Assembly: GCA_002479765.1 (NCBI GenBank)
Contig: DLOZ01000007.1
Span: 21,138 to 40,906 of the forward strand
From: Sphingomonadales bacterium UBA7471
GTDB taxonomy: Bacteria > Pseudomonadota > Alphaproteobacteria > Sphingomonadales > Sphingomonadaceae
Direction of reading: 5' to 3'
DNA: 19,769 nucleotides
How positions within the stretch are numbered: position 1 is the stretch's first letter; each line of letters opens with the position of its first letter. The notes under the pieces were generated by a model, which was given only the letters and a program-made list of their open reading frames with translations, searched no databases and was not told the origin of the DNA. Shown here one piece after another: positions 6,886 to 14,957 of the stretch. The position numbers and the translations under genes are program-made.

Positions 6886-9669
6886 TTAGAACTTACCGCG
6901 CACTGTGATGCCATATGTCCGTGGCTCAGCCAGGAAGTGCGACATTAGCTGGCGACCACCGGGATATTGCCCATCGACAAATGGTGCCGATGTTGCACCC
7001 GCCTGGAATGGCGCGTTGAACGCGACCTGCGCATAATCTTTGTTGAAGATGTTCTGACCCCAAAGCTCAAAGCTCCAGGCTTCGTCAGGACCGCGAAGGC
7101 CGACACGCGCGTTAAATACCGCAAAACTATTCTGTTCCTTCTGCGGGAACAGGTCGGAACCGGTGTTGTAATCGCTGGTCATACGACCGTCGATATACAC
7201 AAGGCCGCTCATGCCATTGCTGCCGATATCCGGCGTCCATGTGACGCTTGACGTGGCGACCAGTTCTGGCGCGTTTGACAGATTGTCGCCCGGCAATTTG
7301 CGCAATGCGGGGTCAAGTGGTGCGCCGGTTTTGCTACCGACCAGATTGTCACGATAGCTGGTGTTTGCATATGTCAAACCGGCCGCCACGCGGAAGTTGC
7401 GTGCTGGCACCAAGGATGCTTCCAACTCGACACCTTCAGCGCGCACACCATAGCCCACGTCGCTTGGCGCACAGGCACCGGTTGTCGCCGCTGCTGCGTT
7501 GAAGTTGGTTCCTGCTGATGACAAGCTCTGGTCACGGTCCGCACCGCCCAAATCTGTGGCACAACCGTTAATCGACTGCACAAGGAACACGGTGCCATTG
7601 AACGTATTCAGCTGGAAATTGCTGAAGTCCGAACGGAACGCAGAAACGCTCAGGCCGAGTGGGCCATTTGAGAATTTCGCACCGATTTCATAGCTGTCGA
7701 CCAATTCGGGGTCGAACTGCAATCTGCCCGTCAACGCCTGCGCGCCGCCCGATGCTGCAAAGGTACCGATTGGTGACTTCAGTGCTGAACGGTCAAGGTT
7801 GAAACCGCCAGCCTTATACCCACGGGCGAAGCTGCTATAGACCAATAGGTCGTCGGTTGCTTTCCACGACAGGATTGCGGTGCCGGTGAATTCGTCTTCA
7901 CTGCGCTTGTCATTGATAGACACGCCGTTCAATTCCGCTGTCGAGTTGCCCTGACAAGACAGGCCAATTAACGAACCTGCAAGTGCACGCGCTGTTGCCG
8001 TTGTCTGCGGGTTCACCAAGTCGTCGGTCACAAGGCCTTGGACGGCCGTACAAACGGTGTTGTCATTGCCAAAGGTGGCGTTGAACTTCTTCTTGTCGCT
8101 GGTGTAGCGCAGGCCAAGCGTCAGATCGAGCGCATCTGTGATGTGCAGGATGTTGTGCGTGAATGCTGCGAAGTTCGTGCCGTTCTGGAAATAACGGTCG
8201 TTGGTGGTACCCCGATCATTCAGGTTATCGAGCGCCGTGAACGCCGCCAGAATATCCGGACCCGACAGACCCGAAGCGCCGCCGATGGTCGCGGTGCCAA
8301 CGCCAGGGATGACGCATGATGGGCTGGTGGGCGAATAGAGCCCAGCCAAACCGCCACCCGAAATGATGCGGCATGTTGCAAAGCGGCCATATTGGTTACC
8401 GAAACGCAGATTGTCGCGGACGGTCAGCTTCTCATTCGAGAAAAATCCGCCGACGAGCCAATCCAGCTTTCCGTCAAATGCTTCACCCTGAAGGCGCAGT
8501 TCCTGCGTAAAGGTGTGGAATTGACGATAAGCATCATCGCTTGGCGCGCGGTACAGAATGTCGACTTCACCATAATCGGTGTCGGACGCCTGACCGGAAC
8601 GATACTGGCGATATGCCGTAATCGACGTCAAAGTTGCGCCGCCGAAATCATAATCGATTTGGCCGGAGAAACCATAATCCTTGGTTTCGCCGCTGAAAAC
8701 GCGGTTGGCGCTGACCGAGATGTTACGGCCATAGCCTTGGTTAAACGCAGCCAATGGTTGGCCAAGGTCACGCAATACGTTGATGATGTTGTTGGATGTC
8801 GCTGTTGATGCCACGCCGGTCGTGCTTGGGTTGTTCAGGTCACCAATGAATGGATTGACGGAACCATCGACATAGGTCGCTGCGCAGCAATCTTCCTTAC
8901 GCGAGGTATAGTCTGCAATCAGACGCACCGACAACGCATCGGTTGGTTGGAGCAACAACTGGCCACGCAGGAAGTAGCGGTTACGATTGTTGACGTCGCG
9001 GCCATTTTGGTCGTCACGGTAGAAACCGTCACGCTTTACATAAACGCCATCGACGCGGAACGCGACCTGATCCGAGAGTGGACCCGTGACGCTGGTTGCA
9101 GCGCGCATGAAGTCATAATTGCCGTAGGTCAGCTCGCCGTTGACACCAAAGGTGAAGCTTGGCTTTTTCGAATAGATGCTGATGAGACCCGCCGACGAGT
9201 TACGGCCGCCCAATGTACCTTGTGGTCCACGCTGCACTTCAACACGGTCAATTTCGCCGAGTTCGTTCAGACCAATGCCCGAACGCGAACGGTATACGCC
9301 GTCGATGAAGACGGGAACCGAGCTTTCAAGCCCGGGATTGTCACCAACCGTACCGATACCGCGAATACGTGCCGAGCCGTTGGCTTCCGAACCCGTCGAA
9401 GACACGAGCAACGATGGTGCAACCTGGTTCAGCTGACGAATGTCGTTCGCGCCGCTATTTTGGAGTGTTTCGGCATTGACCGCAGAAATCGCGACTGGCA
9501 CGTCAGAAAGCAGCTGGCTGCGGCCTTGCGCGGTTACAACGATTTCTTCGTCGGCTGTATCGTCGGCCTGAGGGGCTTCCTGCGCAAATGCGAGGCTTGG
9601 CACTGAAAGCGCGAGGCACGCGGCAGATAGTTTCAATGCGTGGCTGAGGGATTTGTCACGTCGTAACAT
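6886..9669 (-). CDS. TonB-dependent outer-membrane receptor
   Basis: A protein of 927 residues, normal for sphingomonad receptors. The signal peptide is residues 1-29 (AFA cleavage before QEAPQ). The TonB box is EEIVVTAQGR (41-50). The plug domain covers about 50-175 with IRGIGTVGDNPG, PVFIDGVYRSR and IDRVEVQRGPQGTLGGRNSSAG. The rest is the 22-strand barrel, ending in the outer-membrane signature GITVRGKF with terminal Phe927. Paired Cys-Cys in KEDCCAAT and scattered loop cysteines suggest disulfides in extracellular loops. AGGAG stands seven bases before the start. It imports a substrate using TonB/ExbBD energy; the substrate cannot be read from sequence. The catabolic-looking trio encoded upstream on the same strand suggests an organic nutrient rather than iron, which is inference. 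The 201-base upstream region has several palindromes. Confidence 0.95.
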   Translation of the reverse strand: MLRRDKSLSHALKLSAACLALSVPSLAFAQEAPQADDTADEEIVVTAQGRSQLLSDVPVAISAVNAETLQNSGANDIRQLNQVAPSLLVSSTGSEANGSARIRGIGTVGDNPGLESSVPVFIDGVYRSRSGIGLNELGEIDRVEVQRGPQGTLGGRNSSAGLISIYSKKPSFTFGVNGELTYGNYDFMRAATSVTGPLSDQVAFRVDGVYVKRDGFYRDDQNGRDVNNRNRYFLRGQLLLQPTDALSVRLIADYTSRKEDCCAATYVDGSVNPFIGDLNNPSTTGVASTATSNNIINVLRDLGQPLAAFNQGYGRNISVSANRVFSGETKDYGFSGQIDYDFGGATLTSITAYRQYRSGQASDTDYGEVDILYRAPSDDAYRQFHTFTQELRLQGEAFDGKLDWLVGGFFSNEKLTVRDNLRFGNQYGRFATCRIISGGGLAGLYSPTSPSCVIPGVGTATIGGASGLSGPDILAAFTALDNLNDRGTTNDRYFQNGTNFAAFTHNILHITDALDLTLGLRYTSDKKKFNATFGNDNTVCTAVQGLVTDDLVNPQTTATARALAGSLIGLSCQGNSTAELNGVSINDKRSEDEFTGTAILSWKATDDLLVYSSFARGYKAGGFNLDRSALKSPIGTFAASGGAQALTGRLQFDPELVDSYEIGAKFSNGPLGLSVSAFRSDFSNFQLNTFNGTVFLVQSINGCATDLGGADRDQSLSSAGTNFNAAAATTGACAPSDVGYGVRAEGVELEASLVPARNFRVAAGLTYANTSYRDNLVGSKTGAPLDPALRKLPGDNLSNAPELVATSSVTWTPDIGSNGMSGLVYIDGRMTSDYNTGSDLFPQKEQNSFAVFNARVGLRGPDEAWSFELWGQNIFNKDYAQVAFNAPFQAGATSAPFVDGQYPGGRQLMSHFLAEPRTYGITVRGKF

Positions 9670-9732
9670 ATGCTTCTCTCCTGTGTTGAAATGAATTGGT
9701 CACAATCTAATGAATGGACATGGCAATGTCAT

Positions 9733-9840
9733 CGCCGTTAACAGCGGTTTTCCTGAAATTCATTTTGTGCGTCAATATTGCAACATTGATATTTTTGACG
9801 TTACGGAAAACCTGTTCAGTTTGAACAGATTTTTCCGTAA
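9733..9840. promoter_or_regulatory. Palindrome-rich regulatory region upstream of the TonB receptor
   Basis: Three palindromes lie between the receptor start and the oxidoreductase stop. They are CGCCGTTAACAGCG (9733-9746, one mismatched pair), an 18-bp imperfect palindrome centred on TTGCAA (9772-9789), and a large nested one at 9801-9840. The last has outer arms TTACGGAAAA/TTTTCCGTAA and inner arms CTGTTCA/TGAACAG around GTT. Minus-strand TTGACG at 9775-9770 may be a -35 box, with no good -10. The large structure could be an operator or a terminator for the upstream operon; its lack of a clean trailing T run favours an operator or mixed role. Confidence 0.5.
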
Positions 9841-9870
9841 CATAGCAACCAATGCTGCGCAGCAATTTGC

Positions 9871-10887
9871 TTATAATTTCACAAGCATTTTGCCGGTGTT
9901 TTCGCCGCTGAAAAGGCCGATAAAGGCTTCTGGTGTTTTCTCCAGCCCGTCTTTCACCGTTTCACGGCCTTTGACTGCGCCAGATTTGATCAGCCCCGCC
10001 ATATCGGCGTTGAATTCAGGAACCTGTGCGTAAAAATCGGGGTAGAGGAAACCCTTGATCATGATGCGCTTGCCGATGATCATCGGAAGATATTGCATCG
10101 GTTGGGCTTTAAAGTCGTTATAGACGTCAATCATGCCGCAAATCGCAAAGCGGGCCCATTCTTTGGACGTGGCAAGTGCCGCATCAAAATGTTCGCCGCC
10201 GACATTGTCAAAATAGACATCAATGCCGCTTTCGCCCATGTCTTTCAGCGCGGCCATCAACTGCGGCAGCACCTTGCCCGATTTATAGTCGATCACGGCA
10301 TCGGCGCCGAGTTCTTTGACCCAGGCACATTTTTCTGCGCCACCCGCTGAACCAATGACTTTCATGCCCTTGGCCTTGGCAATTTGCGTGACGGTCGAAC
10401 CAACTGCGCCTGCGGCGGCAGATACGAAAATGACTTCGCCGGCCTTTGCTTCGGCAACCTTGAGCAAGCCGAACCATGCGGTGCCGCCGGGCATACCGAT
10501 GATGCTGAGCCAATGTTGATCGGGAACGCCCAGTTCGGGCAGTTTTACCGGCGGCATGCCCGCAGGTGGCGTCTTATCACCGCCGAATACGGCGCTGTCG
10601 CGCCAGCCAGCCATATGGAGAACCTGCGCGCCGACCGGAAAATCGGCATTGTTGCTTTCGGTTACCGTGCCGACCGCACCACCGGTCATGGGTTCGCCAA
10701 GCATGAATGGATCGGCATAGCTTTTCGCATCGTTCATGCGGCCGCGCATATAGGGGTCAACGGACAACCAGCTGTTCGCAACGCGGAACTCGTTCGCGCC
10801 CAATGGTGCATCGGGTGCTTCGATCATCGCAAAATTGCTGTCATTTGGAAGCCCGGCAGGGCGGCTAGCTAAGGTCCATGCACGCAT
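9871..10887 (-). CDS. NADP-dependent zinc-free medium-chain oxidoreductase (CurA/leukotriene B4 dehydrogenase-like)
   Basis: A protein of 338 residues of the medium-chain dehydrogenase/reductase superfamily without zinc-ligand cysteines. Typical segments are LSVDPYMRGRM (41-51), EPMTGGAVGTV (65-75), IGMPGGTAWFGL (130-141), the nucleotide-binding SAAAGAVGSTVTQIAK (156-171) and DVYFDNVGG, with the subfamily tail NTGKMLVKL. Family members reduce the C=C bond of alpha,beta-unsaturated ketones and aldehydes with NADPH (curcumin reductase CurA, prostaglandin/leukotriene reductases). Its ATG overlaps the stop codon of the amidohydrolase gene by one base (TAATG), so translation is coupled. It is the last gene of the trio, followed by the palindromic region and the TonB receptor. 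Confidence 0.88.
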   Translation of the reverse strand: MRAWTLASRPAGLPNDSNFAMIEAPDAPLGANEFRVANSWLSVDPYMRGRMNDAKSYADPFMLGEPMTGGAVGTVTESNNADFPVGAQVLHMAGWRDSAVFGGDKTPPAGMPPVKLPELGVPDQHWLSIIGMPGGTAWFGLLKVAEAKAGEVIFVSAAAGAVGSTVTQIAKAKGMKVIGSAGGAEKCAWVKELGADAVIDYKSGKVLPQLMAALKDMGESGIDVYFDNVGGEHFDAALATSKEWARFAICGMIDVYNDFKAQPMQYLPMIIGKRIMIKGFLYPDFYAQVPEFNADMAGLIKSGAVKGRETVKDGLEKTPEAFIGLFSGENTGKMLVKL

Positions 10888-12710
10888 TATCTTGTCTCTC
10901 CATCGTTGTTTTGGTCCGCAGCATGTGCTGCAGCATTTTTATATACGGGCCGACCGCCGACCCATGTTTCTTTGACTATGGCATTACGCAGTTCGCGCGG
11001 GCTTGCAAGCAACGGATCGACATCAATCAATATGAAGTCGGCATAATGCCCGGGGGTTAACGAACCAAATTTGCCTTCGGCAAAGGCTGCGTAAGCAGCG
11101 CCGGTGGTAAAGCCGGCAAGCGCCTGTTCGCGCGATACGCGCTCTTCGGGCCGCCAGCCGCCAAAGGGTTGGCCAGCCGCATCTTCGCGCGTCATGGCCG
11201 CTGCCAATCCGGCGAAGGGATCGGCGGATTCAACGGGCACGTCCGAACCGAACGCCAGCTTGCCGCCAGCGCGCGCGATGGACTGCCACGCATAAGCGCC
11301 TTTCAAACGCTCTTGGCCCAGCCGTGCCTCGGCCATCTGCCGGTCGGATGTTTGGTGCACCGGCTGCATCGACGAAATGATGCCATGCTTGCCAAGCTTT
11401 TGCAGATCAGCGGGGTCGACAATTTGCACATGTTCAATCCGCCAGCGCATATCGCCTGTATATGTTTCGGACAGTTCCTCGATCGCGCCGATAACTTCCG
11501 CATTTGCCGCATCGCCAATCGCATGCACCGCGGTCTGAAACCCGTCCATCGATGCACGCACCATCAGGTTGCGGATTTCGGCGCTGGCCAGAAACTGCAG
11601 GCCAGTCTGCCCCGGCGCGTCGGCATAGGGTTTCTTGAGCCAAGCGCCCCGGCTACCCAAGGCGCCATCAAGATACAGCTTTACGCCGCCCAGCCGCAAT
11701 TTGTCGTTGTACAACCACGGGCTTGGCGCAGGGCCCGCAATCGCGACCATATTGTCGATGCCACCGGCATAGGCAAATATCCGGACGGTTAGCCATCCTG
11801 CATCGCCTGCACGGCGATAGCTTTGCCAATCGTCCATCGACGTGCCCATGTCGGCAATCGATGTGATGCCCAGACTGTGCAGTTTCTTTTGCGCTTCGCC
11901 CAAGGCGACATCGCGTTCCGACGGTTTGGGTGCGGGCACGAATTTGCCCACCAGATCGGCGGCGGAATCGACAAAGATACCGCTCGGTTTTCCGCCAGAA
12001 AGTTCAATGCGGCCGCCCGGCGGTGATTTGGATGCAGCGGTGACGCCGGCGATTTCCATCGCCTTGCTGTTGGCCCAACCGGCGTGCCCGTCGACGCGCT
12101 CAAGCCATACGGGACGATCGCCAATGGCTGCGTCTAAATCTTGCGCGGTCGGGAAACGGCCAAGGCCCCATTTTTCCTGATTCCAACCCCGACCGACAAT
12201 CCAGCGGCGTTCGGGATATTTCGCCGCATAGGCCTTTATCGCGGCTTGCGCTTCGGCAAGGCTATTGGTTTCCGACAAATCGAGCGTCAGCAATTGAAAA
12301 CCAAGGCCCATGACATGGCCATGCGCATCAATCAGTCCGGGCAACAAGGTTGCGCCGCGTCCATCGAGGCGGAAATCGAGTTGCTTGGGAAGCCTGTCTT
12401 TCTTGGTCAGCAGCTCCGTGACCTTGCCATCTTTGCCCACCAGCATCGCGTTGAACCGGATGACCTTGCCGTCCTGATCAAGCGTGATGCCATTGACATT
12501 CTCGACCAGTCCGTCGGCAAATGCGGGTGTGGCAAGCGCGAGAAAGGCGAGGGCCAATATCCTCCCCGGGACGGGGAGGGGGACCATCCGAAGAATATTG
12601 GAGGGGGTTATCCGCTTAGCGCTGCGTTTTTGAACACGCCCCCCCTCCGTCACGCGCGTTGCGCGCGCCACCTCCCCGTGCCGGGGAGGATTTGTAAAAC
12701 CGTTCTTCAT
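10887..12710 (-). CDS. Exported YtcJ-like amidohydrolase with repeat-derived N-terminal extension
   Basis: A protein of 607 residues of the amidohydrolase-3 (YtcJ/LAF3) family, which are metal-dependent C-N hydrolases of mostly unknown substrate. Metal-ligand motifs are DAHGH (128-132), GGVKLYLDGALGSRGA (341-356), AVHAIGD (394-400), RIEHVQIV (424-431) and FGSDVPVES (487-495). ILALAFLALATPAFA (51-65) is a signal-peptide core with cleavage before Asp66, so the enzyme is probably exported. The ATG at 12710 overlaps the preceding gene's stop (ATGA), which supports this start. Residues about 8-51 are encoded by a palindromic repeat and contain nine or so Arg/Lys. An internal ATG at 12587 within the repeat would give a normal-length signal peptide but has no Shine-Dalgarno. 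Confidence 0.87.
   Translation of the reverse strand: MKNGFTNPPRHGEVARATRVTEGGRVQKRSAKRITPSNILRMVPLPVPGRILALAFLALATPAFADGLVENVNGITLDQDGKVIRFNAMLVGKDGKVTELLTKKDRLPKQLDFRLDGRGATLLPGLIDAHGHVMGLGFQLLTLDLSETNSLAEAQAAIKAYAAKYPERRWIVGRGWNQEKWGLGRFPTAQDLDAAIGDRPVWLERVDGHAGWANSKAMEIAGVTAASKSPPGGRIELSGGKPSGIFVDSAADLVGKFVPAPKPSERDVALGEAQKKLHSLGITSIADMGTSMDDWQSYRRAGDAGWLTVRIFAYAGGIDNMVAIAGPAPSPWLYNDKLRLGGVKLYLDGALGSRGAWLKKPYADAPGQTGLQFLASAEIRNLMVRASMDGFQTAVHAIGDAANAEVIGAIEELSETYTGDMRWRIEHVQIVDPADLQKLGKHGIISSMQPVHQTSDRQMAEARLGQERLKGAYAWQSIARAGGKLAFGSDVPVESADPFAGLAAAMTREDAAGQPFGGWRPEERVSREQALAGFTTGAAYAAFAEGKFGSLTPGHYADFILIDVDPLLASPRELRNAIVKETWVGGRPVYKNAAAHAADQNNDGETR
12559..12691. repeat. Composite palindromic (REP/BIME-like) element inside a coding region
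   Basis: The element is bounded by 10-bp terminal inverted repeats ATCCTCCCCG (12559-12568) and its complement (12682-12691). Each end forms its own small hairpin: CCTCCCCG/CGGGGAGG at 12561-12579, and the CTCCCCG/CGGGGAG pair at 12672-12688. Internal features are G-rich GGAGGGGG tracts and a CGCGCG-TTG-CGCGCG hairpin near 12654-12668. This layout is typical of the abundant CTCCCCG-type repeats of sphingomonads. It lies wholly within the 5' coding part of the amidohydrolase gene, and the frame remains open through it. Confidence 0.8.
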
Positions 12711-13576
12711 CCCTTGGGCAGCCTTTTCACAATCGCACTGGTGTCAAGACGGCCGCCGCCCATATGCTGCACATCGGCGTAAAATTGATCGATGATTGCG
12801 GTAATTGGCAAGGTCGCGCCAACGGCACGCGCCTCTTCGAACGCAAGCCCCAAGTCCTTGCGCATCCAGTCAACGGCGAAGCCAAAGTCGAACTTGTCCT
12901 CAGCCATCGTGGCCCAGCGATTGTCCATTTGCCAGCTTTGTGCCGCACCGCCCGAAATCGCTTCATAGACTTTTTCAACGTCAAGTTCCGCCGATTGCGC
13001 GAAACGCATCGCTTCGGACAGCGACTGAATGATGCCCGCAAAGGCGATTTGGTTGCACATTTTGGTGATCTGTCCGGTGCCGGGGCCGCCAACATGGACA
13101 ACGCGCTTGGCATAAGGTGCCATGATCGGCCGCGCGGCCTCAACCGCTGCTTCGCTGCCGCCGCACATGATTGACAGGGTGCCGTTTTCGGCGCCGGCCT
13201 GTCCGCCGGTCACGGGCGCATCGACGACCAACAGACCACGTGACTTGGCCTCTACGCCAAGTTGCCGGGCTATCCGTGCGGAGACCGTTGTATGGTCGAT
13301 ATACAGGCTGCCCTTCGCCATCGCGGCAAATGCACCATCGCGGCCAAGCGTGACGCCCGCCAGGTCATCGTCCGTGCCAACGCAGCTGATGACAACCTCT
13401 GCATCCTTGGCGGCATCCGCGGGCGACAACGCCATAGTTCCGCCATAGGTCGCAACCCAGTTTTCGGCCTTGGCCCGCGAACGGTTGTACACCGTCAGCG
13501 CATGTCCTGCCTGTTTAAGATGCCGCGCCATTGGGCCGCCCATGACGCCCAGTCCGATAAAAGCTATTCTAGTCAT
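12707..13576 (-). CDS. NAD(P)-dependent beta-hydroxyacid dehydrogenase (3-hydroxyisobutyrate dehydrogenase family)
   Basis: A protein of 289 residues, standard for the family. The N-terminal Rossmann domain starts with IAFIGLGVMGGPMA (4-17); Asn31-Arg32 after the second strand suggests NADP preference. The substrate-binding DAPVTGGQAGAENG (119-132) and the catalytic segment GTGQITKMCNQ with Lys172 and Asn175 follow. The all-helical C-terminal domain is complete. Relatives oxidise 3-hydroxyisobutyrate, tartronate semialdehyde or other short beta-hydroxyacids, or reduce short aldehydes as in glyoxylate/succinic semialdehyde reductases; the substrate is not fixed here. It heads the minus-strand trio, its stop overlapping the amidohydrolase start (ATGA). 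It diverges from the threonine ammonia-lyase gene with 56 bases between. No good Shine-Dalgarno is seen. Confidence 0.88.
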   Translation of the reverse strand: MTRIAFIGLGVMGGPMARHLKQAGHALTVYNRSRAKAENWVATYGGTMALSPADAAKDAEVVISCVGTDDDLAGVTLGRDGAFAAMAKGSLYIDHTTVSARIARQLGVEAKSRGLLVVDAPVTGGQAGAENGTLSIMCGGSEAAVEAARPIMAPYAKRVVHVGGPGTGQITKMCNQIAFAGIIQSLSEAMRFAQSAELDVEKVYEAISGGAAQSWQMDNRWATMAEDKFDFGFAVDWMRKDLGLAFEEARAVGATLPITAIIDQFYADVQHMGGGRLDTSAIVKRLPKG

Positions 13577-13632
13577 AGGTGGGTCTTAATGTTTGTTTTC
13601 ACTTAACGCCAGATACGTTAGGGCCGCTTTCT

Positions 13633-14853
13633 ATGTCTGACCAACTGACCCTTGAACATGTCCGCGCTGCCCATGCCCGGATCCGTGACTCCATCGTGGC
13701 GACGCAAACGCTGCACAGCCAGACTTTGTCCAAGCTGACGGGGGCAAATATTTATCTGAAGTTCGAAAACCATCAGTTCACGGCAGCGTACAAGGAACGC
13801 GGTGCGCTGAATGCGATCCTGCTGCTCACCGAAGAACAGCGCAGCAAAGGCGTGATCGCGGCATCGGCCGGGAACCACGCGCAAGGTTTGAGCTATCATG
13901 GCACGCGTCTGGGCATTCCTGTGACCATTGTTATGCCCGTGCCGACCCCGACGGTGAAGGTGATGCAGACCGAAAGCGTGGGCGGCAAAGTCGTGCTGCA
14001 CGGCGAGACTTTTGATGATGCCTACAAACATGCCCGCTTGCTTGAGGCGGAACAGGGCCTGACATTCGTCCATCCGTTCGATGATCCTGATGTCGCCGCA
14101 GGGCAGGGCACCGTCGCGCTGGAAATGCTTGAGAGCGTCCCGTCGCTGGATATGCTTGTCGTGCCCATTGGCGGCGGCGGCTTGCTGTCGGGCATGGGCA
14201 CTGCGGCGCGCGCATTGAAGCCGGACATTGGCCTTATCGGTGTTCAGGCGGAGCTTTATCCGTCGATGTACGCGCTGCTCAATGATATGCAGATGCCATG
14301 CGAAGGCGACACGCTGGCGGAAGGCATAGCGGTGAAAGTCCCCGGATCGTTCACCAGTGAAGTCATTCGCGGCTTGGTCGACGAAATCGTCTTGGTCAGC
14401 GAGGCGGATCTTGAAACCGCCGTCAGCTTGCTGCTGCAGATTGAAAAAACCGTGGTCGAAGGTGCTGGCGCCGCGGGTCTTGCGGCCGTCATGGCCCATC
14501 CGGAGATATTCAAGGGCAAGAATGTCGGGATTGTTCTGTGTGGCGGTAATATCGACACGCGCCTGCTGGCGAACGTCCTGTTGCGTGACCTTGCGCGGTC
14601 CGGACGCCTTGCGCGTTTGCGCCTGACGCTTCAGGACCGCCCCGGAGCGTTGTTCAAAGTCATGCGTTTGTTCAACGAGCATAATGTCAACATCATCGAA
14701 ATTTATCACCAGCGCATTTTTACGACGCTGCCCGCCAAGGGCCTGATTACCGACATCGAATGTGAAGCGCGCGATGCGGAGCAGTTGCAGGGTCTTGTCG
14801 ATGGTCTGGACGCCGCCGGTTACAAGGTCGAACGGGTCGAGCTCAACAAATAG
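13633..14853 (+). CDS. ilvA: Threonine ammonia-lyase with C-terminal ACT domain
   Basis: A protein of 406 residues from the ATG at 13633, with AGGG about ten bases upstream; a GTG frame opening at 13579 adds an unrelated leader. This fold type II PLP enzyme deaminates L-threonine to 2-oxobutanoate, the first step of isoleucine synthesis, or degrades Thr/Ser. The PLP lysine is Lys54 in AAYKERGALN. ASAGNHAQG holds the cofactor region, and the glycine loop is IGGGGLLSGMG. From about residue 330 a single ACT domain (LRLTLQDRPGALFKVMRLF) follows, as in the shorter TdcB/IlvA variants of alphaproteobacteria rather than the two-domain enterobacterial IlvA. Feedback by branched-chain amino acids is plausible but cannot be read from sequence. 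Confidence 0.92.
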   Translation: MSDQLTLEHVRAAHARIRDSIVATQTLHSQTLSKLTGANIYLKFENHQFTAAYKERGALNAILLLTEEQRSKGVIAASAGNHAQGLSYHGTRLGIPVTIVMPVPTPTVKVMQTESVGGKVVLHGETFDDAYKHARLLEAEQGLTFVHPFDDPDVAAGQGTVALEMLESVPSLDMLVVPIGGGGLLSGMGTAARALKPDIGLIGVQAELYPSMYALLNDMQMPCEGDTLAEGIAVKVPGSFTSEVIRGLVDEIVLVSEADLETAVSLLLQIEKTVVEGAGAAGLAAVMAHPEIFKGKNVGIVLCGGNIDTRLLANVLLRDLARSGRLARLRLTLQDRPGALFKVMRLFNEHNVNIIEIYHQRIFTTLPAKGLITDIECEARDAEQLQGLVDGLDAAGYKVERVELNK

Positions 14854-14957
14854 TCCGGAACGAAAGAATCATGGTTAATTCGCTTTTCAGCGGCTTGGGA
14901 CCTGTGCATAAAAGGTAAAGACCGTCTTAACTGTCCCGGCACAAGAGCAGAGAGAAT

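Noticed and set aside
8947..9606. A 219-codon plus-strand frame under the TonB receptor
   Set aside because: It overlaps the plug and signal-peptide region of a clear receptor and has no motif of its own.
13618..14709. A 363-codon open frame antisense to threonine ammonia-lyase
   Set aside because: The sense strand encodes a complete, motif-bearing enzyme. The antisense frame is rich in His, Arg, Gln and Ala with no recognisable domain, as expected for a shadow frame in GC-rich DNA.
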